Shown: piece by piece, positions 1 through 8,037 of the stretch
Position numbering within the stretch: the stretch's first letter is position 1
Layout: every line of letters begins with the position of its first letter
NCBI RefSeq assembly: GCF_000473165.1
Contig: NZ_AXBE01000011.1
Location: forward strand, 1-64,000
Length of the DNA stretch: 64,000 nt
Direction of reading: 5' to 3'
From: Leisingera aquimarina DSM 24565
GTDB taxonomy: Bacteria; Pseudomonadota; Alphaproteobacteria; Rhodobacterales; Rhodobacteraceae
Made by a program: the position numbers and the translations under genes
Notes under the pieces: model-generated
Seen by the model: only the letters and a program-made list of their open reading frames with translations
The model's database searches: none
Told to the model about the DNA's origin: nothing

Positions 1-643
1 TGTCGTGCGGTTGCGGTAAAATAGTAGGCAGCTGTGCAGCGTCCAGGCCGATACCGATGGCATAGGGGCGCGGCGTCAGGGCCGCCAGGGTGCGGTCGAA
101 ATAGCCGCCGCCATAGCCCAGCCGGTAGCCGCCGCGTGCCCAGCCCACCAGCGGCGCGAGGACGGTGGCGGGGGTCAGCGCCGGTGCTTCGGGCGGCGGA
201 ACCGGGATGTTCCAGTTGCCGCGCACCAGCCGGGTTTCCGGCGTCCACTGCCGGAACACCAGCGGCGCGGCCTTGGTCTCGACAATGGGCAGGGCAATCG
301 TGGCGCCCCCGGCGTGCAGTTCGGCCATCAGCGGGCGCAGGTCGGGTTCGCCCTTGATCGGCCAGTAGAAGGAGATGACGTGCCCGTCCGCGCCGCCGGA
401 GCGGGACCGGAGCAGCTGCCGCAGATGCCCGGACAGCGCCTCCCCCGCCGCCTGGCGTTCGGCAACTGTCAGGGCGAGCCGTTCCGCCCGCAGCCTGCTC
501 CGTTCGGACTTGCGCCAGCGGGCAACGTCCGCGGCGTTCCGGGCGGCGGCGGCCTGGGGATCGTAAAGGCCGGATTCCTCCGCCATGCAGGGCGAGGAGG
601 CGTAGCCCTTGGCGGCGGGCGGGGTGCTGGGATTCTTGCTCAT
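1..643 (-). CDS. 5-formyltetrahydrofolate cyclo-ligase (partial, 3' end outside window)
   Basis: Converts 5-formyl-THF to 5,10-methenyl-THF using ATP (cytosolic folate salvage). The reverse strand encodes the family hallmark RLGYGGGYFDRTLA close to the window edge, preceded by a region with VISFYWPIKGEPDLRPLM typical of the fold. About 214 residues are visible and the C-terminus runs off at base 1. The ATG at 641-643 overlaps the stop of the upstream nitronate monooxygenase (ATGA), so the two genes are translationally coupled. The N-terminal ~30 residues before the conserved part are rich in Pro/Ala and look family-atypical. Family call is strong; the exact start could be internal. Confidence 0.85.
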   Translation of the reverse strand, partial: MSKNPSTPPAAKGYASSPCMAEESGLYDPQAAAARNAADVARWRKSERSRLRAERLALTVAERQAAGEALSGHLRQLLRSRSGGADGHVISFYWPIKGEPDLRPLMAELHAGGATIALPIVETKAAPLVFRQWTPETRLVRGNWNIPVPPPEAPALTPATVLAPLVGWARGGYRLGYGGGYFDRTLAALTPRPYAIGIGLDAAQLPTILPQPHD

Positions 644-1671
644 CCGGTTGCTCCGCTTCGGGGCGCCAGGGGCCGTCCCAGGATATGCTCTGCACCGCTG
701 ATGATGTCCGCGATACGCTCGGCTGCCGGCACGATCCCGCGGATGGCGCCCGCGCCCTGACCTGCAAACAGGGCCATCGCCTCGAGGTCGCCTGTGGTAG
801 TGCGCAGCGGGGAATCGGTGCTGTACCGCAGCCGCGGCTGGTTGCCGTCCCAGGCGATTTCCTCACGCGGGAGGGCGTCGGGATCGTGGCCCATATAGGC
901 GCCGCCGAGCGCCTTGGTGACGCTGTTCTCCAGCACCCGCACCGCCGCGCCTGCGGGCCAGTTGAGCACGAAGACATCGGTCAGCACGGTGTCGGCGCCG
1001 GTCGCGGCGGCGACGCGGTCCTTGTGATAGGGGTGGGCAAAGGATTCATCGGTGGCCAGAAAGACGGTGCCGCACTGGATCCCGGCAGCGCCCATAGCGA
1101 GATAAACGGCCAGATCGGCGCCGGAGGAGAGGCCGCCCGAGGCCACCACCGGGACGGACACGGTGTCCAGAACCTCCTGGGTGAGGCTGCGCAACGGCTG
1201 GCGTCCGTGGACATGGCCGCCGGCCTCTAGCCCCTGGGCGATGATCACATCGGCGCCTGCTGCCTCGGCGGCGCGGGCGGCTTCGGCGGTGCCGACCTGA
1301 TGCAGAACCAGCCGGCCTGCCGCCTTTACCCGGGCCACGGCCTCGGGCACGACATCCCAGAAGAAGGTGAAGGCGGGAACGCCGAGATCGAGGCAGCAGC
1401 CGATCTGGGCGTCCAGCAGGGCCGGTTCGGTTGCCGCGGGGATGACATTGACCGCAAAGGGGCGATCCGTGGCGGCCCGCAGACGGGTGACTTCCTCGGT
1501 GATCAGCGCCGGGCTTTCGCGCACCATGCCGAGCATTCCGAAACCGCCGGCATTGGCGACGGCGGCGGCCAGTTCCCAGCGGGAGACGCCGCCCATGCCC
1601 GCCAGCAGGACCGGGTAATCGCAGCCCAAGAGGCCGCATAGGGCAGTTGTGCTGCCGGAAGCCGTCATCAT
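640..1671 (-). CDS. Nitronate monooxygenase / 2-nitropropane dioxygenase family protein
   Basis: FMN-dependent TIM-barrel enzyme that oxidises alkyl nitronates; the physiological substrate cannot be told from sequence. Near the start it has PVLLAGMGGVSRWELAAAV, then AGGFGMLG, the central AGADVIIAQGLEAGGHVH (the His-containing active-site region of the family) and VVASGGLSSGADLAVYLAMGA (phosphate-binding part of the barrel). The start at 1671 is chosen over an upstream in-frame codon (1743) because AGGAG lies about 8 bases ahead of it and the family homology begins just after. The stop overlaps the ATG of the folate cyclo-ligase gene. Confidence 0.85.
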   Translation of the reverse strand: MMTASGSTTALCGLLGCDYPVLLAGMGGVSRWELAAAVANAGGFGMLGMVRESPALITEEVTRLRAATDRPFAVNVIPAATEPALLDAQIGCCLDLGVPAFTFFWDVVPEAVARVKAAGRLVLHQVGTAEAARAAEAAGADVIIAQGLEAGGHVHGRQPLRSLTQEVLDTVSVPVVASGGLSSGADLAVYLAMGAAGIQCGTVFLATDESFAHPYHKDRVAAATGADTVLTDVFVLNWPAGAAVRVLENSVTKALGGAYMGHDPDALPREEIAWDGNQPRLRYSTDSPLRTTTGDLEAMALFAGQGAGAIRGIVPAAERIADIISGAEHILGRPLAPRSGATG

Positions 1672-1803
1672 GCGGATCTCCTGTGCCGGGGCGAACCTTT
1701 CTGCGCCGCTCTGCCAGGCAAGGTGAAGCGTGCAGGGCTGCACGTCAAGCGGGAGGCTGCCGCCCTTGACGCCGCTGGTGCGGCGGCGGGGCGTGCCGGT
1801 TCC

Positions 1804-2700
1804 TCAGCCCGGCGGCGTGAAGAAGGCACCGGCAAAACCGGTGAACGCCTGGATCACCGGCCGTTTCAGCGCGCCGCCGCGGTGGGCCAGCGCAATCTGG
1901 TGCCGCGGCGGCTGGCCGGTGAGCGGCACCCGGACAACCGGCATGCCGTCATAGCACATGCCGTCCGGCAGGTCGGTGGCCAGCAGGTCGGCGCCGAACC
2001 CGTTGGCCACCATCGACCGCAGCATCTCGATCGAGCCGGTCTCATGGGCCACCCGCACCGGGAAGCGGGCATTCTGCAGCAGCGACAGGAAATAGCCGCG
2101 GCTGTGGGGCAGGTTCATCAGGATGATGGGTTCCTGCGCCAGGTCTTCGGCGCTGACGCCGGGCAACCCTGCCAGCCGGTGCCCGGCGGGCAGCAGGGCA
2201 TAGGGTTCGGCGGCCATCAGCGGGGTGATGGCGAAATCCGACAGAACCCCGAAATCATAAAGCAGCGCGAGGTCGATCCGGCCTTCGCTGAGCCAGTCGA
2301 ACAGTGTTTGCAGGTCGCCTTCGAGGATGCGGATCTCGGCGCCGGGGCGGGTGTCCATGAAGCGGCGCGCCAGCTGCGGCGCATAGCGGGGGCCGAGGGT
2401 GGAAAACACCCCGAGGTTCAGGAACTCCGGCGTGCCTTCGCCGCCGCTCAGCACCCAGCGCGCCTGTTTCTCCAGTTCGCGCAGCTGGGCAATCTTGTGC
2501 TGCCCGAACGGCGTCAGCTCCATCCCGCGGCCGGGGATGCGGACAAAGAGCTTCTGGCCGAACACCTCCTCGCAGCGGGCGATGGCTAGCGACACCGAGG
2601 GCTGCGACGTGTTCAGCGCGCGGCTGGCCGCCGCGGTGCTGCCGGTGTCGGCCACGGCCAGCAGGACTTCGACCTGGCGGAAGTTCAATGGTATATTCAA
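1804..2700 (-). CDS. LysR-family transcriptional regulator
   Basis: N-terminal winged helix-turn-helix (FRQVEVLLAVADTGSTAAAS ... TSQPSVSLAIARCEE) followed by a LysR substrate-binding domain. The TTG at 2698-2700, with an AAAGGG Shine-Dalgarno about 9 bases upstream, puts the HTH at the usual distance from the N-terminus; the longer ATG-started frame (to 2796) would run into the divergent CoA-transferase gene. A second TTG at 2688 is an alternative. It is divergent from the CoA-transferase/acyl-CoA dehydrogenase pair and is the likely regulator of that pair, sharing an intergenic space of about 85 bases. Confidence 0.85.
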   Translation of the reverse strand: MNIPLNFRQVEVLLAVADTGSTAAASRALNTSQPSVSLAIARCEEVFGQKLFVRIPGRGMELTPFGQHKIAQLRELEKQARWVLSGGEGTPEFLNLGVFSTLGPRYAPQLARRFMDTRPGAEIRILEGDLQTLFDWLSEGRIDLALLYDFGVLSDFAITPLMAAEPYALLPAGHRLAGLPGVSAEDLAQEPIILMNLPHSRGYFLSLLQNARFPVRVAHETGSIEMLRSMVANGFGADLLATDLPDGMCYDGMPVVRVPLTGQPPRHQIALAHRGGALKRPVIQAFTGFAGAFFTPPG

Positions 2701-2785
2701 TTTGGAATACCCTTTATACAGATCCTGTATTTCCTGATATATCCAAGAGGACGCTATCCTGCAGCAAGCAATTGATGGGGGAAGC

Positions 2786-3961
2786 ATGTTCGACAATGAC
2801 GAGACCGCAGGCCGCAGGCCGCTGGAGGGGGTCCGGGTGCTGGATTTTTCCCGCGTTCTGGCCGGTCCCTACTGCACCGCGCTGATGGCCGACCTGGGGG
2901 CGGAAGTGATCAAGGTGGAGCCGCGCGCGGGCGATGACTACCGCCACATCGGCCCGTTCAGGGAGGGCGAAAGCCTGCTGTTCCAATCGGTGAACTGCGG
3001 CAAGAAATCCATCGTTCTGGATTTGAAATCCGAGGAGGGCGCGGCAGCAGCGCGGGCGCTGGCGGCGGAGTGCGACGTGCTGATCGAAAACTTCCGTCCC
3101 GGCGTGATGGAGCGGTTCGGGCTGGGTGCGGAGAAACTGTGCGCGGCCTGTCCCCGGCTGGTCTATGTGTCTGTGTCCGGGTTCGGCCAGACAGGCCCGA
3201 ACCGGATGCTGCCGGCCTATGACATCATCATCCAGGCGATGAGCGGGCTGATGGATATGACCGGCGCCGAGGACGGCCCGCCGATGATGGCCGGAGATGC
3301 CTTTGCCGACGTTGCAGGCGGCATGTTCGCAGCCTTCGGGGCGATGGTGGCGCTGTTCGACCGCACCCGCAGCGGCAGGGGGCGGCATGTTGATCTGGCG
3401 CTTTATGACTCGCTGGTGTCGATGATGCCGGTGGCGGCCTGCCGGGCGTTGATGGCGGGCGAGACGCCAAAGCGGACAGGCAGCAAACACGCGTTGTCCG
3501 CGCCTTTCGGCACCTATGCCGCGCGGGACAGCAGTTTCACCGTGGCGGTGCTGAATGACCGGCTGTTTGCCAAGTTCGCGGCAGCCATCGGCGCGCCGGA
3601 ACTGGCGGACGACCCGCGGTTCGCCAGCGACAGCCTGCGGCGGCAGAACGAGCCGGCGCTGGCGCAACATATCGAAAGCTGGGCGGCGGTCCGGGACGTG
3701 CAGAGCGTCGCCGCGCTGCTGTCCGAGGAAGGCATCCCGGCAGCGCCGCTGAGTTCGGTGCCTGAGGCCTGGGCATCGCCGCAGGCGCAGGCGCGCGAAC
3801 TGGCAACGCCGGTCGCCCACCCCGCGCTCGGCACGCTGAGCGTGCCGGAACAACCGGTGCATTTCAGCGGCGCGCCGCGCGGCGGCCGTCAGGCAGCCCC
3901 GGGACTGGGGGCGCATACAGAGGAAATCCTGCATCGGCTGAAGGAAGGAGAGACCAAATGA
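2786..3961 (+). CDS. CaiB/BaiF CoA-transferase family III protein
   Basis: Transfers CoA between carboxylic acids. The N-terminus has the family signature LEGVRVLDFSRVLAGPYCT, then DLGAEVIKVEPRAGD, and the Asp expected to carry the acyl intermediate is in AYDIIIQAMSGLM (Asp146). Length of 391 residues is normal. It ends in an ATGA overlap with the acyl-CoA dehydrogenase, so the two form an operon that activates and then desaturates a carboxylic acid. The acid itself is not identifiable; succinyl-CoA-dependent dicarboxylate or carnitine-like substrates are possible. Confidence 0.9.
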   Translation: MFDNDETAGRRPLEGVRVLDFSRVLAGPYCTALMADLGAEVIKVEPRAGDDYRHIGPFREGESLLFQSVNCGKKSIVLDLKSEEGAAAARALAAECDVLIENFRPGVMERFGLGAEKLCAACPRLVYVSVSGFGQTGPNRMLPAYDIIIQAMSGLMDMTGAEDGPPMMAGDAFADVAGGMFAAFGAMVALFDRTRSGRGRHVDLALYDSLVSMMPVAACRALMAGETPKRTGSKHALSAPFGTYAARDSSFTVAVLNDRLFAKFAAAIGAPELADDPRFASDSLRRQNEPALAQHIESWAAVRDVQSVAALLSEEGIPAAPLSSVPEAWASPQAQARELATPVAHPALGTLSVPEQPVHFSGAPRGGRQAAPGLGAHTEEILHRLKEGETK

Positions 3962-5094
3962 GCGGTGATCTGAACAGCGAAGAACAGGCCGTCATCGGCC
4001 AGATCGAGCGGTTTTCGAACGAGGTGCTGGCGCCTGCCGCTGCGGCGATCGATGCCGAGGGAACATTTGCAACCCTGCACCGCCCGGCGCTGGCGGAGAT
4101 GGGCATCATGGGGATGAACCTGCCCGAAGCCTATGGCGGCATTGGCCTGTCCGGTCCTGCGCTCTATTGCGCGGTGGAGGCAATAGCCGGCGCCTGCGGC
4201 TCAACCGCGTCGATGCTGACGGCGCATTTTCTGGCGACGGATTCTCTGCTGCTGGGCGCGGATGAGGCGCTGAAGCAGCGGCTGCTGCCGGCCGCCGCAT
4301 CGGGGGAGGCGCTGGGGGCTTTTGCCTTGACCGAGCCGATGGCCGGCTCCAACCCGGCCGACATGCGCACCACCGCCATCCGCGACGGTGACGGCTACCG
4401 GCTGAAAGGCTCGAAATGCTTCATCTCGAACGCGGGCGGCGCGGATTTCATCGTGGTCTATGCCAAGACCGACAGCAGCGCAGGCGCGCGCGGGGTCAGC
4501 GCCTTTGTGGTGGAATCGGCCAAAACCGCTGGGGTGGAGATCGGCAAACACGAGGAGACCATGGGGCTGCGCGGCGGCCATGTGTTTCCGGTCTCCCTTG
4601 ACTGCCATGTGCCCGCGGAAAACCGGCTGGGCGACGAGGGCACCGGATTCCGCACCGCGATGAAGGTGCTGGACAACGGCCGGATCGAGGTCGCGGCGCA
4701 GGCGACCGGCATTGCCCGCGCGGCACTGGATGCGGCGGTGTCCTATGCCAGGGAACGCGAGGTCGGCGGCCAGCCGATCGGCAGTTTCCAGGGGCTGCAA
4801 TGGATGCTGGCCGACAGCGCCACCGAACTGGCGGCGGCCCGGGCATTGGGGCTGCAGGCGGCCCGCAAGCGGGGTACCGGTGAGCGGTATTCCTCGGACT
4901 CGGCCTTTGCCAAGCTCTATGCAAGCGAGGCGGCCTGGCGCATCGCCGACCGGGCGCTGCAGATCCACGGCGGCTATGGTTACACCCGCGATTTCCCACT
5001 GGAACGCTATCTGCGCGATTTGCGGATCTTCCGGATCTACGAGGGCTCCTCAGAAATTCAGCGCACCATCATCGCCCGGGAGATGCTGAAGTAG
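3958..5094 (+). CDS. Acyl-CoA dehydrogenase
   Basis: FAD-dependent alpha,beta-dehydrogenation of an acyl-CoA. All three domains are visible in 378 residues: helical N-terminus, beta domain with FALTEPMAGSNPADM and GYRLKGSKCFISNAG, and helical C-terminus with QIHGGYGYTRDFPLERYLRD. The catalytic base is Glu362 in YEGSSEIQR, the position used by short/medium-chain enzymes. It is translationally coupled to the upstream CoA-transferase, so it probably acts on the CoA ester made by that enzyme. Confidence 0.92.
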   Translation: MSGDLNSEEQAVIGQIERFSNEVLAPAAAAIDAEGTFATLHRPALAEMGIMGMNLPEAYGGIGLSGPALYCAVEAIAGACGSTASMLTAHFLATDSLLLGADEALKQRLLPAAASGEALGAFALTEPMAGSNPADMRTTAIRDGDGYRLKGSKCFISNAGGADFIVVYAKTDSSAGARGVSAFVVESAKTAGVEIGKHEETMGLRGGHVFPVSLDCHVPAENRLGDEGTGFRTAMKVLDNGRIEVAAQATGIARAALDAAVSYAREREVGGQPIGSFQGLQWMLADSATELAAARALGLQAARKRGTGERYSSDSAFAKLYASEAAWRIADRALQIHGGYGYTRDFPLERYLRDLRIFRIYEGSSEIQRTIIAREMLK

Positions 5095-5417
5095 CGTTTC
5101 ATGGTTAGATTAGATTTGCTGTGTCACCCCTCATAGAATTGCTTCAACGCAGTAGAATTGAGGGTTTATCGAGAGGGCTGTTTGGGACGCGCCGGCGTTG
5201 ATCAAGCTCCGCTCCCGCCTTCGATGGTCCGGATCTCTGAGGGGCGCCGGTGCTCCACTGGCGGAGAAACACTCTCACATAGATCCCCAGCGCCTGGTGC
5301 AGAACTGAGAGCTATGCATTCAGATGGTAGGTACTGACTGAAAACTAGGGCGAAATGGAGAAGGTCAGGAACACATCTAACTTCGGCCAACATCCGAGGT
5401 TCGAGTGAATAAAAAGA
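5095..5417. other. Intergenic spacer, convergent gene ends
   Basis: About 320 bases between the convergent acyl-CoA dehydrogenase and the NCS1 permease terminator. No convincing coding potential, RNA gene or repeat is seen. A GGTTCGAG string near 5398 resembles a tRNA T-loop, but no cloverleaf surrounds it. Confidence 0.5.
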
Positions 5418-5440
5418 GCCCGCACCGTTTTGGTGCGGGC
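5418..5440 (-). terminator. Rho-independent terminator of the NCS1/hydantoinase operon
   Basis: A perfect 9-bp stem (GCCCGCACC ... GGTGCGGGC) with a 5-base loop. Read on the minus strand it is followed by CTCTTTTTATT, a classic U-tract, and it lies just downstream of the permease stop at 5467. Confidence 0.9.
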
Positions 5441-5466
5441 AAGTCGGGGAGGGTCAATTAAGAACT

Positions 5467-6972
5467 TTACAGGTCTTCGCGGCTTATTTCTTCATCATGA
5501 GTTTCTGCAGGTGCCATTCGCCGGAATTGCCCTTTGCCAAGATAAACCCAGCTGACCCCCTCGCTCGTGGCGAGAAACTCATCTGCGTAACCGCTGCTGA
5601 TCTCAGCCTGCGGATTTCCTGGCAGAACGATAGTCTTCATCAGCAAGACATAGAGCACGAGGCCAATCGGGAACCCGATGATGAAAGCGTACTGCGAGAA
5701 CCAGGCTGCAATGCCTCCGGCCACGATCCATGCAATCAGGCCTGCTGGGTTGAAACCGCCAGAGTAGCGGAACTGGCCATCAGTTTTGAACAGGTCCGGC
5801 ACATTGAGGCGGCGCTTCCGCAGAATGTAATAGTCGGCAACCATGATGCCGCCGATGGCAGACAGGAACGCGCCGTAGTAGCCAAGGAAAACGAACAGGT
5901 TGTTCAGAATTTCCCATGGGAAGCACAGCGTGCCGACGACCCCTGCAAGCGCAACGCCTACCTTGTAGTTAATCACGCGCGGCGCAAGGTTGATGAAGGT
6001 CAGCGCTGAGGGGATGAGGTTGGCGGAGTTGTTAGTGGACCACTGTGCCAGTACCACCAGCGCAAGTAAAATGACTAGCGACAGTCCCTCACCTTCGCCT
6101 TGGATGACTTCGATCGGGTTCCAATTGCCGGTAGCAATAAACGAAACGCCTCCGATACCAGCAATGAGTGCCTGGGTGACCGGCAAGGCAACCAACTGTG
6201 CAAGAAAGATGTTTTTGTTGCGCGAGACAAAGCCTTTGGCTCCAGCATCGGTCTTCACAAACCGCGTCAGGTTGGGAATGTCGATGGCAAGCGTAGACCA
6301 GAAGCCTAGGTTGGCGATAAAAAGCACCAGCAGGGACATTTCGCCTGTCCCTTCAAAGGTCCAGATGTTCACACCTTGGGTCGATGCGACGCCTTCCAGC
6401 GTAAAATACATCCAGATCGAAATCGCGATAATGGCAGGCGCCGCCAGAGACGCGAGCCTTTCAACCGACTTGATCCCCATCGCAGTGTTCACGATCTGGA
6501 TGATGCCGAACACTGCATACCAAACGATCCAGTTGTCGAAGTCCAGAAAGTATTGGCCGATCCCGTTCAGGGCCAGTGCTCCGAGGTAGGTTTGAATGCC
6601 GAACCACATTGCGGCAACCAAGCCACGGGAGATTGCCGGAAGATGCGTGCCGTAAATGCCAAACGGCGCGCGCAGGTAGACGGCAAAAGACAGGCCGTGT
6701 TCGGTCCCGATATCTGCTGTCAGCACCATGAATGCGCCAATACCGATATTGGCCAGCATGATCACCAGGATAACCGTTGCCAGCGGAACGCCGCCACCAA
6801 CCCCGGCTGCACCTAAGGAATAGGTTGCGATGATGACCGCAATTCCGACCCATATCCAAGCATAGCCAATCAAACCGAGCGGACGCTGCCCTAGCAGTGT
6901 CGGCAAGATCGATTCCTCGAGCAACCCAGTGCGTTCATGTTCCGCTTCGCGGATTTTCTCGGTCATTGTCAT
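5467..6972 (-). CDS. NCS1-family nucleobase/hydantoin-type permease
   Basis: Integral membrane symporter of about 501 residues with about 12 hydrophobic segments, related to the cytosine, allantoin and hydantoin permeases. It carries ESILPTLLGQRPLGLIGYAW near the N-terminus, a GFWSTLAIDIPNLTRF segment and YYGAFLSAIGGIMVADYYILRKRRLNVPDL near the C-terminal third, all NCS1 hallmarks. The ATG at 6972 is preceded by AGGGA and overlaps the stop of the regulator upstream. As last gene of the N-carbamoylsarcosine amidase/HyuAB operon it probably imports the substrate, for example N-methylhydantoin, hydantoin or creatinine. Which one is inference. Confidence 0.88.
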   Translation of the reverse strand: MTMTEKIREAEHERTGLLEESILPTLLGQRPLGLIGYAWIWVGIAVIIATYSLGAAGVGGGVPLATVILVIMLANIGIGAFMVLTADIGTEHGLSFAVYLRAPFGIYGTHLPAISRGLVAAMWFGIQTYLGALALNGIGQYFLDFDNWIVWYAVFGIIQIVNTAMGIKSVERLASLAAPAIIAISIWMYFTLEGVASTQGVNIWTFEGTGEMSLLVLFIANLGFWSTLAIDIPNLTRFVKTDAGAKGFVSRNKNIFLAQLVALPVTQALIAGIGGVSFIATGNWNPIEVIQGEGEGLSLVILLALVVLAQWSTNNSANLIPSALTFINLAPRVINYKVGVALAGVVGTLCFPWEILNNLFVFLGYYGAFLSAIGGIMVADYYILRKRRLNVPDLFKTDGQFRYSGGFNPAGLIAWIVAGGIAAWFSQYAFIIGFPIGLVLYVLLMKTIVLPGNPQAEISSGYADEFLATSEGVSWVYLGKGQFRRMAPAETHDEEISREDL

Positions 6973-8020
6973 TTTTTGATTTCCCTGTTGGTTGAATTGC
7001 CGGCACAAGGGGACGTGCCGATCCTCGAAGGCGGTGTTCCGAAACGTTCGGAAAAACACCTCGAAAACTGTGTCCGTGACGAAAAGCCTGCCGCGACTGC
7101 CACATCAAGGAGCTGCATATTTGTTTCAGCCAACAGGCTATGCGCAAAATCGAGCCGCAAGTTGCGATAGTATTTCGCCGGTGAAATGCGGAGCAGCTTC
7201 TTGAACATCCTCTCAAGCTGGCGCCGCGAACATCCGCACTCCCTGGCGATCTCATCCAAGCACAGCGGGTTTTCCAGATTGCGCTTCATGATTTCGATTG
7301 CGGTTGTCACATGCCGGTTCCGCGCATTGTTTGCGAATGCAAAGGACGTCTTTTGTGGAGTTCCAGGTGGACGCGCGACACCATGCAGGCACATATCCCC
7401 AACGGCTTGTGCGAACGCCTTGCCATAGTCTCTAGAAATCAGGGCCAGCATCATATCCGTCGCGGCATGTCCGCCGCCGCAGGTCATAAGCGGCCCATCA
7501 ATCTCGAAGATCTTTTCGCTGCTCTCAGGTCAGGAAATAATTCTCGGAAACTGGTTTGGTTCTCCCAGTGGAGCGTAAAACGCCTGTCCTGAAGCAGGCC
7601 TAGCCGCGCTAGGGTGAAGGCACCAGTACACAGAGCCCCAAGTTTTCCGCCCATCCGGGAGAATTTGCGCAGGGCCTGCATAGTCTGTTCGGATGCCGCC
7701 TTGTGGGGATCCGTTCCAGAACACACAAGCAGCTGATCGGTTGTATTCAAGTCGTGCAAACAGGATTGCGCATTCAGTTCAACGCCACAGGAACTCGCGA
7801 CCGCCGAGGTATCTGCCACCGTTTGCCAGCGGTAGAGTTCATGCTGGGAGAGCTGGTTTGCAACACGCAGAGGCTCGATGGCGCTGCTCAGGGCCAGCAT
7901 CGTGAACCTGGGCAGCAGAAGAAAGTAGATATCGCGCGGAGGCAAGGCATCTTTGACCGCGAAATAGGCTGCGCTCTTCGGTACGAAGCTGCGATAGCTT
8001 GTCTTTCTTTCGGTGTTCAT
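6969..8020 (-). pseudogene. GlxA-type AraC-family regulator, frameshifted
   Basis: Two reading frames together make one GlxA-family regulator: residues from the start at 8020 (GGAGG ahead of the ATG) give the class I glutamine-amidotransferase-like domain up to FRELFPDL, and the downstream frame resumes at SEKIFEIDGPLMTCGGGHAATDMM and ends with the AraC DNA-binding domain (CSRRQLERMFKK ... AGFSSRTQFSRCFSERFG). The break falls at about 7518-7530 and one missing base explains it. An intact relative lies at 37169-38194. It is either a recently inactivated regulator or a sequencing error. It sits between HyuB and the NCS1 permease, and its stop overlaps the permease ATG. Members of this family regulate betaine, carnitine and related catabolism. 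Confidence 0.85.
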
Positions 8021-8037
8021 GCTTGCCTCCGCATTTG

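Noticed and set aside
2714-3934. 406-residue minus-strand frame opposite the CoA-transferase
   Set aside because: His/Arg/Gln-rich composition typical of an antisense shadow in high-GC DNA, and the plus-strand protein has full family motifs.
5385-5410. tRNA T-loop-like GGTTCGAG
   Set aside because: No acceptor stem, D-arm or anticodon arm can be folded around it.
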